A DNA stretch of 46,836 nucleotides. It comes from an uncultured Microbulbifer sp. Its GTDB lineage: Bacteria; Pseudomonadota; Gammaproteobacteria; Pseudomonadales; Cellvibrionaceae. The notes beneath the pieces were generated by a model. That model was not told where the DNA came from, ran no database searches, and was given only the letters and a program-made list of their open reading frames with translations. Location: the NCBI RefSeq assembly GCF_947489355.1, contig NZ_CANLDD010000035.1, forward strand, positions 1 through 46,836, read 5' to 3'. Positions 23,793-32,583 of the stretch are shown piece by piece (positions within the stretch are counted from its first letter, which is position 1; the number at the start of each line of letters is the position of its first letter). The translations under genes and the position numbers were made by a program.

Positions 23793-23846
23793 AGCTAATA
23801 CCCCACTGTTTTTTTCACTTGAGCGTAACCCGCTCGTTTTTCACAC

Positions 23847-24023
23847 TTATTTGAGAGCGACTTTTAACATCTTGTAGATGAGCCAACACATCAGAAAAAC
23901 AGAGGCCAGAAAGAATACGCCCCACAACGGTGCAGTCACCCACCACCATGACCAAGTGATGACGCCACATAGCTTTAACCCCAGGAATAGCAGGAATAGC
24001 AGGAATAACGGTGTGGTTTTCAT
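23847..24023 (-). CDS. small membrane protein (transmembrane Fragile-X-F-like)
   Basis: A 58-codon gene begins at ATG 24023 with GAGAGGAC about 10 bases upstream. The protein (FLLFLLFLGLKLCGVITWSWWW, then PLWGVFFLASVFLMCWLIYKM) has two hydrophobic segments and the KLCGVITWSWWWV motif seen in small phage membrane proteins often labelled transmembrane Fragile-X-F. It fills the otherwise empty gap between tube and sheath genes. Function unknown. Confidence 0.75.
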   Translation of the reverse strand: MKTTPLFLLFLLFLGLKLCGVITWSWWWVTAPLWGVFFLASVFLMCWLIYKMLKVALK

Positions 24024-24160
24024 TAGAAAGTCCTCTCTTCAGCTATAAAATATGAATTCGCCCCAGTAGCGGCAGGTCACCGCGCTGTCATTTTCTGTAC
24101 TGGTCCCAGCATGATTAAAAACCCTCCCAGCCATTGTTATCTTCCTCGGACGAATCTAAA

Positions 24161-25276
24161 TCACCTGGCGTTTGTCAGGTCCAGCGCAATATTTGCTTCA
24201 ATTTCTTTCGGGGAGTTGTAAGGCGTAACCCGTAGGTATACCTCGACCTTATCCCGTGTTGGCCAAACGATTTCTATATCGCCATCCTTCGGCGCCTTGA
24301 TTTCACCGGGAAACTCGCTGGTGCCGATTCTGGTGCTGCGCGCCATGGCGCGCAGGGGCCGGGAGAAATAGGTTTTGTTGGAGGCAATGGAAATCGGGGT
24401 GCTGTTCAACAGGCGGTTGCCGAGTCGGCTGATGGCCAATATACGGATTTGCCGCGCGGCCTTGTCCACCACGCGCAGGTTTTCCATCACGCGGTAATCG
24501 CCGCCCTCCGCGTCCAGCAAATTGCAGTCGCCCCAGAAGGTGCCGGGGTAATCGGCATAGGTTTGCGGTACAGACAACCGCAGCGCGTCCAAACTGGACA
24601 GCAGGGCGTTGTCCAGGCCCACGCCGGCACTGTCGTTGGGCACCGATCCCAAAGACAGCACCGGACCTGTGGCCACGCGCATGGGCGTGTCGGCAATACT
24701 CACCGCGCGGTTGCACAAGCGTCCCGCCAGCACACCCAGGTTATTGCCGTGCAACAGGGGCACCGCGGACACCCGATAGGCGTTGACGGGCTGCACCATA
24801 GCGGCCTGTGCCGCCAGGTAATCGCTCCAGGTTTGCTCGGTATCATCGATACCGGGGGTAGCGCTGAGGATTGCCAGGCGACGCCCCTGGTCTGTGCGCA
24901 CGGCCTCGGCTTTGGCAAAGGCGGTTTCCAGATCGCCCGCCGACGCCGCCGGCGTACACAGTGCCACCAGTTCCGGAGACACACTGTGCAGGGCCAGATC
25001 CAGCGCGTCCCCCCAATCGTCGTCCACCGCCATGGGCAGCGCCCAGGCTTGCCAGTTTTCACCGCCGTTGGCCTGGGCCGCGCTTACCTGGGTTTTAATT
25101 TGTGAAACTTCCGTGCCCAGCAACTGGTCCAGATCGGATTGGCTGTTCAGCGCAATCACCGTACCCGCGCCGGTGCTGATATGACCCACACCCAGAAACA
25201 GGGTCTTGCGTTCAATTTCATCAAAACTGCCCTGGCTCAGATTCAGGTTGTTGACGGTCACTTTTCCCAGTGCCAT
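24161..25276 (-). CDS. contractile tail sheath protein (DUF2586)
   Basis: The 371-aa protein (LGKVTVNNLNLSQGSFDEIERKTLFLGVG..., ending NSPKEIEANIALDLTNAR) is a DUF2586 sheath-type protein, the K139-like counterpart of P2 FI. Features include ENLRVVDKAARQIRILAISRLGNRLLNSTPISIASNKTYFSRPLR typical of sheath C-terminal domains. The ATG at 25276 is preferred over 25294 on family start pattern. Confidence 0.85.
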   Translation of the reverse strand: MALGKVTVNNLNLSQGSFDEIERKTLFLGVGHISTGAGTVIALNSQSDLDQLLGTEVSQIKTQVSAAQANGGENWQAWALPMAVDDDWGDALDLALHSVSPELVALCTPAASAGDLETAFAKAEAVRTDQGRRLAILSATPGIDDTEQTWSDYLAAQAAMVQPVNAYRVSAVPLLHGNNLGVLAGRLCNRAVSIADTPMRVATGPVLSLGSVPNDSAGVGLDNALLSSLDALRLSVPQTYADYPGTFWGDCNLLDAEGGDYRVMENLRVVDKAARQIRILAISRLGNRLLNSTPISIASNKTYFSRPLRAMARSTRIGTSEFPGEIKAPKDGDIEIVWPTRDKVEVYLRVTPYNSPKEIEANIALDLTNAR

Positions 25277-25358
25277 GGCCTTGCCCTCGATCAATTAGTT
25301 GTACGTACAGGTACTGTCGATAAATTCGTTATGTGTAAATCCGCTGCAGACACAGGAT

Positions 25359-26021
25359 TTACACCCGTTGAATCCGCTGTAACGCTTCATCAAAAATCGT
25401 ATTGGTCAGCGCCTCAATCTCGCGCCCGTCGACGCCGAGAAAACTGCGCTCCGGCAGCGGGATCACCCAGCTTTTTTTCGACTGCCCGCCCTCGCGCATC
25501 TGTTTCAAAATCAGGCCCGCCTGGCCCTGGGTCATCTGCTCGGTAATCCAGCGCATGGTGGGCTTTTTCTTTTTGCCGCCTTTACGGCGCACCACATAGC
25601 CCTCCCGCTTTAATGCCCGCGCCTGGCGCCGCGTGGCCGGCGCCTCGTAATCCGGCCTGCCGCGCAGCTTGTGCGCCTTGGCGGCGTTCCAGGTTTCGGG
25701 CACCCCGTGCTGGTGGGCGTAGGCAATCTTGCCGGTGACGTTGGCCCCGTAGCCGACCTCCGCACCGCGGGGGTCGCTGTGCAGGCCCATGCGCTTGCTC
25801 ATACCCCGCAACAGTTTGCGGCCGCCCTTGCGGGGTTTAGTGCGCGGTGCCCAGGTGCGGCCGCGCAAATCTTTTTGTGCCCGCAACCGCTTGCGGCTGT
25901 ACACGCGCACCTTGCGCCCCAGGGTTGCCGCCAGCCGCCGGCGCTGGGCCGGCTTCAGCGTCAGCAGTTGCAGCTGCCGGCGCAGGGTCAGGTGCCCGCT
26001 GATATCAAGGGTCGCGCGCAT
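25359..26021 (-). CDS. S: phage virion morphogenesis / tail completion protein S
   Basis: This basic 220-aa protein has RRQLQLLTLKPAQRRRLAATLGRKVRVYSRKRLRAQKDLRG near the start and YVVRRKGGKKKKPTMRWITEQMTQGQAGLILKQMR, as in P2 gpS. It is required for tail completion. Start is set at ATG 26021, overlapping gene R by 17 bp; a further ATG at 26030 is possible. The longer open frame to 26195 reads as R's shadow. Confidence 0.8.
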   Translation of the reverse strand: MRATLDISGHLTLRRQLQLLTLKPAQRRRLAATLGRKVRVYSRKRLRAQKDLRGRTWAPRTKPRKGGRKLLRGMSKRMGLHSDPRGAEVGYGANVTGKIAYAHQHGVPETWNAAKAHKLRGRPDYEAPATRRQARALKREGYVVRRKGGKKKKPTMRWITEQMTQGQAGLILKQMREGGQSKKSWVIPLPERSFLGVDGREIEALTNTIFDEALQRIQRV

Positions 26022-26493
26022 AGGGGGCATCTGTGGGCAGGGATTTGTTGTCCCCCACCGCCACCTGGTCCGCACTGTCCACCGGCACCGCTGCCACCGC
26101 CCAGCGGGCGCCCCGGTAGGCAATGGGGCCGTTGTCGTCCTCCACCAGATCCACGTCCTCGGCAAAGCGGATGGTGATTTCCACATCCGCAACACGCTCG
26201 TCGATCACGTCCACATCCACATCCGGTGCCGGTAGGTCTTGATCGAAGCGTGTCTTGTCGTGCTCCATCAGCCAGGTGGTCACCAGGGCAAACAGCAGCG
26301 CCGGATCACCGGCATAGCGCTCAATCTGGATCACCGCGTCGTAACTCTGCCGGCACACCCGCAGGCCCTGGCCCAGGTGCTTGCTGGCAGGCTCCATCTG
26401 GCCATTTTCCATCCAACTGTCCAATTGCTCCGCGGACACCAGATTGGCAGCCAGCAGGTGTGCGGTAATAGCGGTGAGTTTTTCCAAAGCCAT
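26005..26493 (-). CDS. R: phage tail completion protein R
   Basis: The 162-aa protein (LEKLTAITAHLLAANLVSAEQLDSWMENGQMEPA... YDAVIQIERYAGDPALLFALVTTWLME) fits the P2 gpR tail-completion family. It precedes S and overlaps L by one base, the canonical L-R-S neighbourhood. Confidence 0.85.
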   Translation of the reverse strand: MALEKLTAITAHLLAANLVSAEQLDSWMENGQMEPASKHLGQGLRVCRQSYDAVIQIERYAGDPALLFALVTTWLMEHDKTRFDQDLPAPDVDVDVIDERVADVEITIRFAEDVDLVEDDNGPIAYRGARWAVAAVPVDSADQVAVGDNKSLPTDAPYARDP

Positions 26494-26957
26494 CAGAGCA
26501 GCTCCGCGGTGATATTGGTGGTGATGCCGCGCAGGCGGCGCAGGGCCTGATCCGATTCCGCGCGGTACAGCTGTTCGGTGTGCGGGCTTTCCTTGGCCTG
26601 GTGCTCGCCCACCTCCCGGCGTGTCACCGTCGCGAACTGACGAAAGGCCATGGCGGTGACCAGGGCGAACACGGCGCGCTGGTATTGCACCAGCAGCGCG
26701 TGCTTGCCACCGATGATCGGTGCCGGTACTTCAGCCAGGGTGGACAATCCGACCCGCTGCCAGGTGTCCTGCTGTTGCGCCAGGCTGTCATTCACATCGA
26801 TCATGGCCAGGCGCAGCAGGTGCTCCACTTTTGCCTGATCGTATTCCGCCGGTACCCGGTACATTTTCTGCAGATCCCCTAAAACCAGATCCGGAAAAAA
26901 CCCGTTGTTCTCCAGTGTGGTTGTCAGGTAGTGATCGGGCTTACCGGTGAAGCTCAT
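26493..26957 (-). CDS. L: head completion/stabilisation protein L
   Basis: The 154-aa P2 gpL-like protein has LRLAMIDVNDSLAQQQDTWQ and LYRAESDQALRRLRGITTNITAELL, both typical. It acts after DNA packaging to close the head. It ends with a one-base overlap with R. In P2 it follows M directly; here a methylase gene has been inserted between M and L. Confidence 0.85.
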   Translation of the reverse strand: MSFTGKPDHYLTTTLENNGFFPDLVLGDLQKMYRVPAEYDQAKVEHLLRLAMIDVNDSLAQQQDTWQRVGLSTLAEVPAPIIGGKHALLVQYQRAVFALVTAMAFRQFATVTRREVGEHQAKESPHTEQLYRAESDQALRRLRGITTNITAELL

Positions 26958-26960
26958 TGT

Positions 26961-27719
26961 CTATTGCCCTTTATGGTGCGCTTTGTAAGCGGAGCTCAGA
27001 CGCTTTTTGGCCACCGCAAAATACTCCACGGTTGCTTCGATACCGATAAAAGGCAACCCGGCGTGGATCGCCGCCACTCCGGTTGAGCCACTGCCCATAA
27101 ACGGATCGAGCACCGTTTCACCCGACGGCACCACCTGAATCAGGTGCGCCATGACCGCAACAGGTTTGGCTGTCATATGCAGTTTTTCTTTCGGGTTTAC
27201 CCGCTCGCGGATGGCCCCGCTCAAATACACCGGGTGCTTGTCGCTCTGGCAGCGCCCCTTGAAGCCCCAGGCAATGTACTCCGCTTGGCAGCGGAACTTC
27301 CCTCTTGCCGGGCGGCAGGATTCGGTTTTATCCCAGGGCACAATGCCGTTAAACGTGAAACCACCGGACTGCAGATAGTCGGTCGTGGTCGGCAGCTGAC
27401 GCCAGTCACTGAATACACAGATCGGCGCACCCTCCCGGGCAATCCGGTAGCACTCGGACGCCCACAGGGAACTCCAGAAGTGAAAGCTGCGCTGATCGCG
27501 GTTTTCCCCATTAAATTCCGGGTGTTTATTTTTTACATGAATGCCTTGATATTTTTGGCTTGGTGCCTGCGCCTTGGTGATTGCCGAAACGCCGGAACTC
27601 GCATAGGGTGGATCGGTAATCACTGCGCCGACACTCTGATTCCCCAGTCGCCCCAATACCTCCAGCGCTTCCCCCTGAAACAGCACAATATTGCCTATCG
27701 AAAATCGCTTGATCGCCAT
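26961..27719 (-). CDS. DNA (N4-cytosine/N6-adenine) methylase inserted among head genes
   Basis: This 252-aa beta-class methyltransferase has VGAVITDPPYASSGV (catalytic DPPY, about residues 31-40) early and VLDPFMGSGSTGVAAIHAGLPFIGIE (SAM-binding) late. That DPPY-first order is of the kind seen in M.CcrM-like and phage orphan enzymes. It has no restriction partner. It interrupts the usual M-L adjacency of the P2 head cluster by 4-bp-tight spacing to L, so it was built into the late operon. The ATG at 27719 follows GGAGGT 10 bp upstream. Confidence 0.85.
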   Translation of the reverse strand: MAIKRFSIGNIVLFQGEALEVLGRLGNQSVGAVITDPPYASSGVSAITKAQAPSQKYQGIHVKNKHPEFNGENRDQRSFHFWSSLWASECYRIAREGAPICVFSDWRQLPTTTDYLQSGGFTFNGIVPWDKTESCRPARGKFRCQAEYIAWGFKGRCQSDKHPVYLSGAIRERVNPKEKLHMTAKPVAVMAHLIQVVPSGETVLDPFMGSGSTGVAAIHAGLPFIGIEATVEYFAVAKKRLSSAYKAHHKGQ

Positions 27720-27835
27720 CTGAAAACCGACCTCCATTTCCACTGCTGATTGACTGTAAAAACGCGGTGCCAAGTGGTTTGCCTGATCGCACCGGGCGAC
27801 AGACGCCCCACTGGCCCGCGCGGGTGGGGGGATCG

Positions 27836-28516
27836 TTACAATTTTTTCCTGGCAGATTCCAAGCGGGTTTTCACGCCCGCCTTATCATTCGCTGCCGTTG
27901 CCTTTTCATACCAATGCACCGCTCTGGCAAAGTCTTCCTGCTGATCGCAAATTAGCCCCGCCAATTTGTACAGTTTGCCCAGCACAATAATTTGCGTGAC
28001 CGGCCAGATTCCCTGCTCCACGTTTTCCAACACCTGCTCGTAATAGGGGCTGGCACTGCGGTTGGCCATGTACTGGCGTTCGGCCCAGTCGTGCAGAGTT
28101 TCCGCCACAAAGGTGGGCAGATCGCGATTGAAGCGCGCCGGTAACTGTTGCTGCTGGGCAATGGCCAGTGCCGCCAGTTCCAGTGCCTGCTCGATATCCT
28201 CCACATCCAAAAGCCAAATAAGGCAGTACACCAGCAGTGGGTTCGGGTACTGGGCACCGCTTTCACGGTAATCCTGAATATGGGGCAGATACTTGGGCAG
28301 CAACTGGCGCTTGAGGGCGATTTTTTCCTGCACGTTCGCGCGCTCGGACAACAGTTGCAGATCTGCCTGCAGAGCCGCTTCGATCACGGTGCGGTCCGGG
28401 CTTTGCAGCACTGTGGTCTGCGCGGCAACAGCGACGGCAGTGGAGGCAGCAGCGGCGGCCTGTGCTGCTGTGCGGGCGCGGGCGCGCGCCTGGTGTTGCA
28501 AAGTAATAAACGGCAT
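27836..28516 (-). CDS. M: terminase small subunit (gpM)
   Basis: This 226-aa protein has QLLPKYLPHIQDYRESGAQYPNPLLVYCLIWLLDVEDIEQALELAALAI, the P2 gpM signature. The N-terminus (residues 1-45) is an unusual Ala/Thr/Val-rich stretch. It binds the cos DNA and regulates cleavage by gpP. It follows the capsid gene. Confidence 0.88.
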   Translation of the reverse strand: MPFITLQHQARARARTAAQAAAAASTAVAVAAQTTVLQSPDRTVIEAALQADLQLLSERANVQEKIALKRQLLPKYLPHIQDYRESGAQYPNPLLVYCLIWLLDVEDIEQALELAALAIAQQQQLPARFNRDLPTFVAETLHDWAERQYMANRSASPYYEQVLENVEQGIWPVTQIIVLGKLYKLAGLICDQQEDFARAVHWYEKATAANDKAGVKTRLESARKKL

Positions 28517-28599
28517 GGTGCAAACCTGTGGTATTGATCCTGGTTAAAAAAACCTCCGGCGCCCGCAAGGGAAAGCGAAGCCGCAAGCATCCTGTTGGC

Positions 28600-29646
28600 T
28601 TAGGCCCAACCCCCTTCACCATTGGGTAGTCGCACATTGGCGAATTCCACCCCCGCGGCCTTTTCCTCGTCCTCGACCACATAGCCTTCGTTGACCGAGT
28701 TAAAATCCTCCACGCGGTTGCGCTTGTGGTTGTCGGCAACCGACCTGCGCCAGCTGTCGCTCTGGTAATAAATGGAGAGATTGTCGAGGCTGGTGATTAA
28801 AATGCCCCGCGCCGGGAAAAAGGGGATATCGGTTTTTAGCGGCAGGCCGGCGTAGACCCGCGTCACCACTTCGTTTTCGATGCGTTCTTTTTCTGTGGGG
28901 GTTTGCCCCAGCGCCTTGTACAGGGTCGCTTTTTCCTCCGCCACCAGTTCCTCGCCCACAATCGCCACCAGATCCTGGGCACCGCGGTGCAAGGGGTTGA
29001 TCATCTGTTTTACCGCGTGTACGGCAGCGTCCAGATTTTCAAAATCGCCGCTTTTACCGATACGAATTTCCCCCACTGTGGCAGTGCCGCTGGAGCCGTC
29101 GAACCACTGGGCGCCACTGTTATACTCGCGCAGGTGCTGCAGCCAGCCCTTGTTCACGTCCTCGCCGTTGGGATTGCCGGCGGGAATGGTTGCCGCTGCG
29201 GCACTGGTGCCCACCCAGCCCACGCGGATACGCGCCAGCGCAATGGCCTTGCGCACCCATTTGCCGTAGCGCTCCTGAAAATCGGGAAACTTGGCCCAGG
29301 CGTCAATGGTGGCCCACTTGATATGGGTGTCGAACTCGGTGGAAAAGAGTTCATAGTCCTTGCTGCCCAGGGACAACACATCGCTGGTCTGGCGGTCGTT
29401 GTTGTCGGTATCGGTGCGCTTGGGCACCAGGCCGGCAGCGGAGCCGATCACCTTCTGGCCTTTGATCTCGTCCACCGGCACCACATTGATTTCCTGCAGG
29501 AAGCCGTCACTCTCGACGATCCTGTCCTGCAGTTCCTGGGCGATGGTGGGCACCACACTGAAGGATTCCGCCACCGACTCCACGCCGTAGGTGGTGGCCA
29601 TGGCGATCAGCATAGCGGTATACAGTTGTTTGGTTTTCGGTTGCAT
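28600..29646 (-). CDS. N: major capsid protein (gpN)
   Basis: The 348-aa P2-type major capsid has SVVPTIAQELQDRIVESDGFLQEINVVPVDEIKGQKV, then TRVYAGLPLKTDIPFFPARGILITSLDNLSIYYQSDSWRR near the C-terminus, both hallmark regions of HK97-fold gpN. The ATG at 29646 (QPKTKQLYTAML) is preferred to an upstream TTG. It follows the scaffold gene by about 60 bp. Confidence 0.92.
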   Translation of the reverse strand: MQPKTKQLYTAMLIAMATTYGVESVAESFSVVPTIAQELQDRIVESDGFLQEINVVPVDEIKGQKVIGSAAGLVPKRTDTDNNDRQTSDVLSLGSKDYELFSTEFDTHIKWATIDAWAKFPDFQERYGKWVRKAIALARIRVGWVGTSAAAATIPAGNPNGEDVNKGWLQHLREYNSGAQWFDGSSGTATVGEIRIGKSGDFENLDAAVHAVKQMINPLHRGAQDLVAIVGEELVAEEKATLYKALGQTPTEKERIENEVVTRVYAGLPLKTDIPFFPARGILITSLDNLSIYYQSDSWRRSVADNHKRNRVEDFNSVNEGYVVEDEEKAAGVEFANVRLPNGEGGWA

Positions 29647-29704
29647 GGCTTGTGTTTCCGTACAATAAAAAAGAATGTCCAATTCAAAAAAGAGAGATGC
29701 CTAC

Positions 29705-30652
29705 TTAAAGCACGCGAGGATTACCGCCGTCGACCGTTCCCTGGGGCACTCTGGTGCCGGGGGTTTCGGTGTTGAGGGCCTTGTTGAATTTTTCGCTCAG
29801 GGTCTGAATTTGTTGCGACAGCGTTGCAAACTCGGCCTGGGTTGCAGCTGCGGGGGCCGGTTCCCCTGCACCCTGTGCGGGATCGCCCCCCTTGCCAAAC
29901 TTTTCTGCCAGGGCGTCCACCCGCGCAAGCAGGGACTGGAATTCTTTTTTACTCACCGGGGCACTGTCATCTGCAGCATTGTCGCTGTCTTGACGGTGAT
30001 CACCGCCACTGGCTTCGGGCTGACCGGCAAAGCGGTTTTCCAGCTGGGCAAATTGTTCCTGCAAATTCTCCAGCGTAGTTTTCAGGATATTGAATTGTTG
30101 CTCGTCCATGGACTTGTTCTCTTGCGGTTGGGGTTCAGAGTGGGCATCCCTGCCAAACGATTGCAGCAGGCGGCTGAGCAGCCCCTGGCTGTCTTCCAGT
30201 TCCAGCGCGGAAAGCGCAATTGGCTTGGCAAAATAATTGTCCGGCTTCTGTACGCGGTTGAATTGCAGTTCGGTGGTGCCCAGGCTGGCGGGGGAATCGG
30301 TCACGGCCAGGCCGGCCAGATAGGCTTTGCCGGTGCCGGCAAACTCCGGCTGGATCTCGATACTGGTAAACAGTTTCTGGCCGTGGTTGTTGAGGTAAAT
30401 TAATTCATCGGTGGGTGCCAATCGGGCAAACAGACACTGCCGGCCCTTGCCGTCCACCTTCGCCTTCAGCGCCACCACCTTGCCCAGGTTGCCGAAAATA
30501 CGGATATGCTCATACCAGATATTCGCGGTGTACTCTTGTGGGTCATAGCCCTCGGCCATATCTACAATATCCCGGGCGGGAACCTCGCGGCCATCGACGG
30601 TGGGACCGCTAGTGGCCACCTTGACCCAGTTGGTTGTGAGCTTTCGCGGCAT
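29705..30652 (-). CDS. O: capsid scaffolding protein/protease (gpO)
   Basis: The 315-aa gpO has an N-terminal serine-protease domain (VDGREVPARDIVDMAEGYDPQEYTANIWYEHIRI, with catalytic-type His and the TDSPASLGTTELQF Ser motif). It continues with a Gln-rich coiled-coil scaffold region. The protease matures the capsid and then degrades scaffold. First gene of the leftward late operon, divergent from the terminase. Confidence 0.9.
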   Translation of the reverse strand: MPRKLTTNWVKVATSGPTVDGREVPARDIVDMAEGYDPQEYTANIWYEHIRIFGNLGKVVALKAKVDGKGRQCLFARLAPTDELIYLNNHGQKLFTSIEIQPEFAGTGKAYLAGLAVTDSPASLGTTELQFNRVQKPDNYFAKPIALSALELEDSQGLLSRLLQSFGRDAHSEPQPQENKSMDEQQFNILKTTLENLQEQFAQLENRFAGQPEASGGDHRQDSDNAADDSAPVSKKEFQSLLARVDALAEKFGKGGDPAQGAGEPAPAAATQAEFATLSQQIQTLSEKFNKALNTETPGTRVPQGTVDGGNPRVL

Positions 30653-30739
30653 CGAGGTTTCCCCGTGTGTGTTGTCTGTTGGAATTCAGCCAATGGGCGC
30701 GAGACTAAGGGCCGAAAACGGGGGAAACAAACCCTTTGA

Positions 30740-30782
30740 TTCCTGAAAATTCCTAATTTCGCGATCCAGGAATTTTTAGGAA
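30740..30782. promoter_or_regulatory. inverted repeat in the divergent late-promoter region
   Basis: TTCCTGAAAATTCCT at 30740-30754 is mirrored by AGGAATTTTTAGGAA at 30768-30782 with one mismatch and a 13-bp spacer. Each arm is itself two TTCCT words 10 bp apart, so four half-sites lie on one DNA face. It sits between the scaffold and terminase starts, where P2-like late genes are switched on by Ogr-type activators. The encoded Ogr-like protein at 33625 is the natural candidate to bind it (inference). Confidence 0.55.
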
Positions 30783-30827
30783 TTTTGCCCCCTCGGTAAC
30801 AGCGGCGAATTGCGTACACTGCCGCCC

Positions 30828-32570
30828 ATGACCAGTTACCCGCAAGAAATCAAGACAGCTGCGAAAATGATGTGGCTGCGCCGACTGTCCGCAAAAGAGA
30901 TTGTGGAACAGCTGAACCTGAACAATGTACGGGTGGTGTACCAGTGGGCCGAGAAGGGCCAGTGGGAAACCCTGCTGCAGCATGAAACTGTGGAGCAGGC
31001 CACGGCGCGGCGCCTGATTGTGCTGGCGGAAAAGCCCAACAAATCCTCTGAGGATTACAAAGAGATTGAAAAGCTCGGCAATCTGCTCGACAAATTGGCC
31101 GGCATCGATCTGAAAAAAGCGCGCAGCGCCAGGGAAAAGGCCGCAGGCAATCGTGGTGAAAGTGGTGGCAAGCACAAAAAACGCAAACTCAAAAACGATA
31201 TCAGCGAGATCACACCGGAGCAACTGGAGGAAATCCGCAAGGAACTCTTCTTTGAATACCAGCACCGCTGGCATGCCAACAAAAACCAGCGCACCCGCTT
31301 TATCCTCAAAAGCCGCCAGATCGGCGCCACCTATTATTTTGCCTGGGAGGCGTTCGAGGACGCGATTGTCAGTGGCGACAACCAGGTATTCCTGTCCGCC
31401 AGCCGCAGCCAGGCGGAGATTTTCAAAGCCTACATTCTCCGCTTCGCCAGCCAATACTTCGGGATTGAATTAAAGGGCGCGGACTTTATCGCCCTGTCCA
31501 ATGGTGCCGAACTGCGCTTTGTCTCCACCAATGGCCGCACCGCCCAGGGCTACCACGGTCACCTGTATATTGACGAGGTGTTCTGGATACCGGATTTCCA
31601 GCGTCTGGACGATGCAGTTTCGGGTATGGCGTCCCATAAAAAGTGGCGGCGGACCTATTTCTCGGTGCCGTCCATGAAAACCCATGGTGCCTACCCATTT
31701 TGGAGCGGCGAGCGCTACGCCAAAAAGCGCAAGGGAAAAATCGCCTTCGACCTCAGCCATGCCACACTCAAGTATGGGCAACTGGGACCGGACAAGGTAT
31801 GGCGCAATATCATCACCGTAACGGATGCCGAGGAGCAGGGCTGCAACCTGTTCGATATCGACGAGTTGCGGGATGAGGCCAGCAGCGAAGCCGCCTTTAA
31901 CAATAAATATCTGTGCCGGTTTCTGGAGGCCGGGCTATCGGTTTTCAATCTCAACGATCTGCTCGCCGCGGCAGTGGACACCCATGAGGTCTGGGCAGAT
32001 TTTAAAATTCGACAGGAACGCCCCTACGGCAACCACCCGGTTTGGATCGGTTACGACCCCTCCCGCAGTGGCGACGGCGCCGCCATTGTGGTGGTGGCAC
32101 CGCCGCTCAAGGAGGGAGACAAATTCCGGGTATTGGAAAAAATTGTCCTGCGCAACCGCGCCTGGCAGTACCAGGCCAACCGGATACGGGAACTGACAGA
32201 AAAATACAATGTGCAGTTTATCGGTATCGACTGCACCGGTCCCGGTCACGGTGTGTTCGAGATGGTACAGAATTTCTTTCGCCGCGCCACACCCATTCAC
32301 TACGGTCTGGAAACCAAAACCGCCCTGGTACTCAAGACCCAGGATGTGATCGAAAGCCAGCGTATCCAGTGGGACGCCGAACACACGGATATTCCCCAGG
32401 CGTTTTTGCAGATCCACCAGACCACCACCGGCAAGGACCAGATCACCTATGCCGCCAACCGCACCAGCACCACCGGCCATGCCGATGTGGCCTGGGCGGT
32501 GATGCACGCGCTCAGCAACGAACCCCTGAACCGCAACCGGCGCAAGTCTACTTGGGCCTTCGCCGCTTAA
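30828..32570 (+). CDS. P: terminase large subunit ATPase/nuclease (gpP)
   Basis: This 580-aa protein has an N-terminal helix-turn-helix (LSAKEIVEQLNLNNVRVVYQWAEKG), a Walker-A-like FILKSRQIGATYYFAW near 160, and Walker B LYIDEVFWI near 250. The nuclease domain has GYDPSRSGDGAAIVVV near 405 and FIGIDCTGPGHGVF near 465. It packages DNA through the portal. The ATG at 30828 is chosen on family pattern. Confidence 0.93.
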   Translation: MTSYPQEIKTAAKMMWLRRLSAKEIVEQLNLNNVRVVYQWAEKGQWETLLQHETVEQATARRLIVLAEKPNKSSEDYKEIEKLGNLLDKLAGIDLKKARSAREKAAGNRGESGGKHKKRKLKNDISEITPEQLEEIRKELFFEYQHRWHANKNQRTRFILKSRQIGATYYFAWEAFEDAIVSGDNQVFLSASRSQAEIFKAYILRFASQYFGIELKGADFIALSNGAELRFVSTNGRTAQGYHGHLYIDEVFWIPDFQRLDDAVSGMASHKKWRRTYFSVPSMKTHGAYPFWSGERYAKKRKGKIAFDLSHATLKYGQLGPDKVWRNIITVTDAEEQGCNLFDIDELRDEASSEAAFNNKYLCRFLEAGLSVFNLNDLLAAAVDTHEVWADFKIRQERPYGNHPVWIGYDPSRSGDGAAIVVVAPPLKEGDKFRVLEKIVLRNRAWQYQANRIRELTEKYNVQFIGIDCTGPGHGVFEMVQNFFRRATPIHYGLETKTALVLKTQDVIESQRIQWDAEHTDIPQAFLQIHQTTTGKDQITYAANRTSTTGHADVAWAVMHALSNEPLNRNRRKSTWAFAA

Positions 32571-32583
32571 CCGGATCCCTGCC

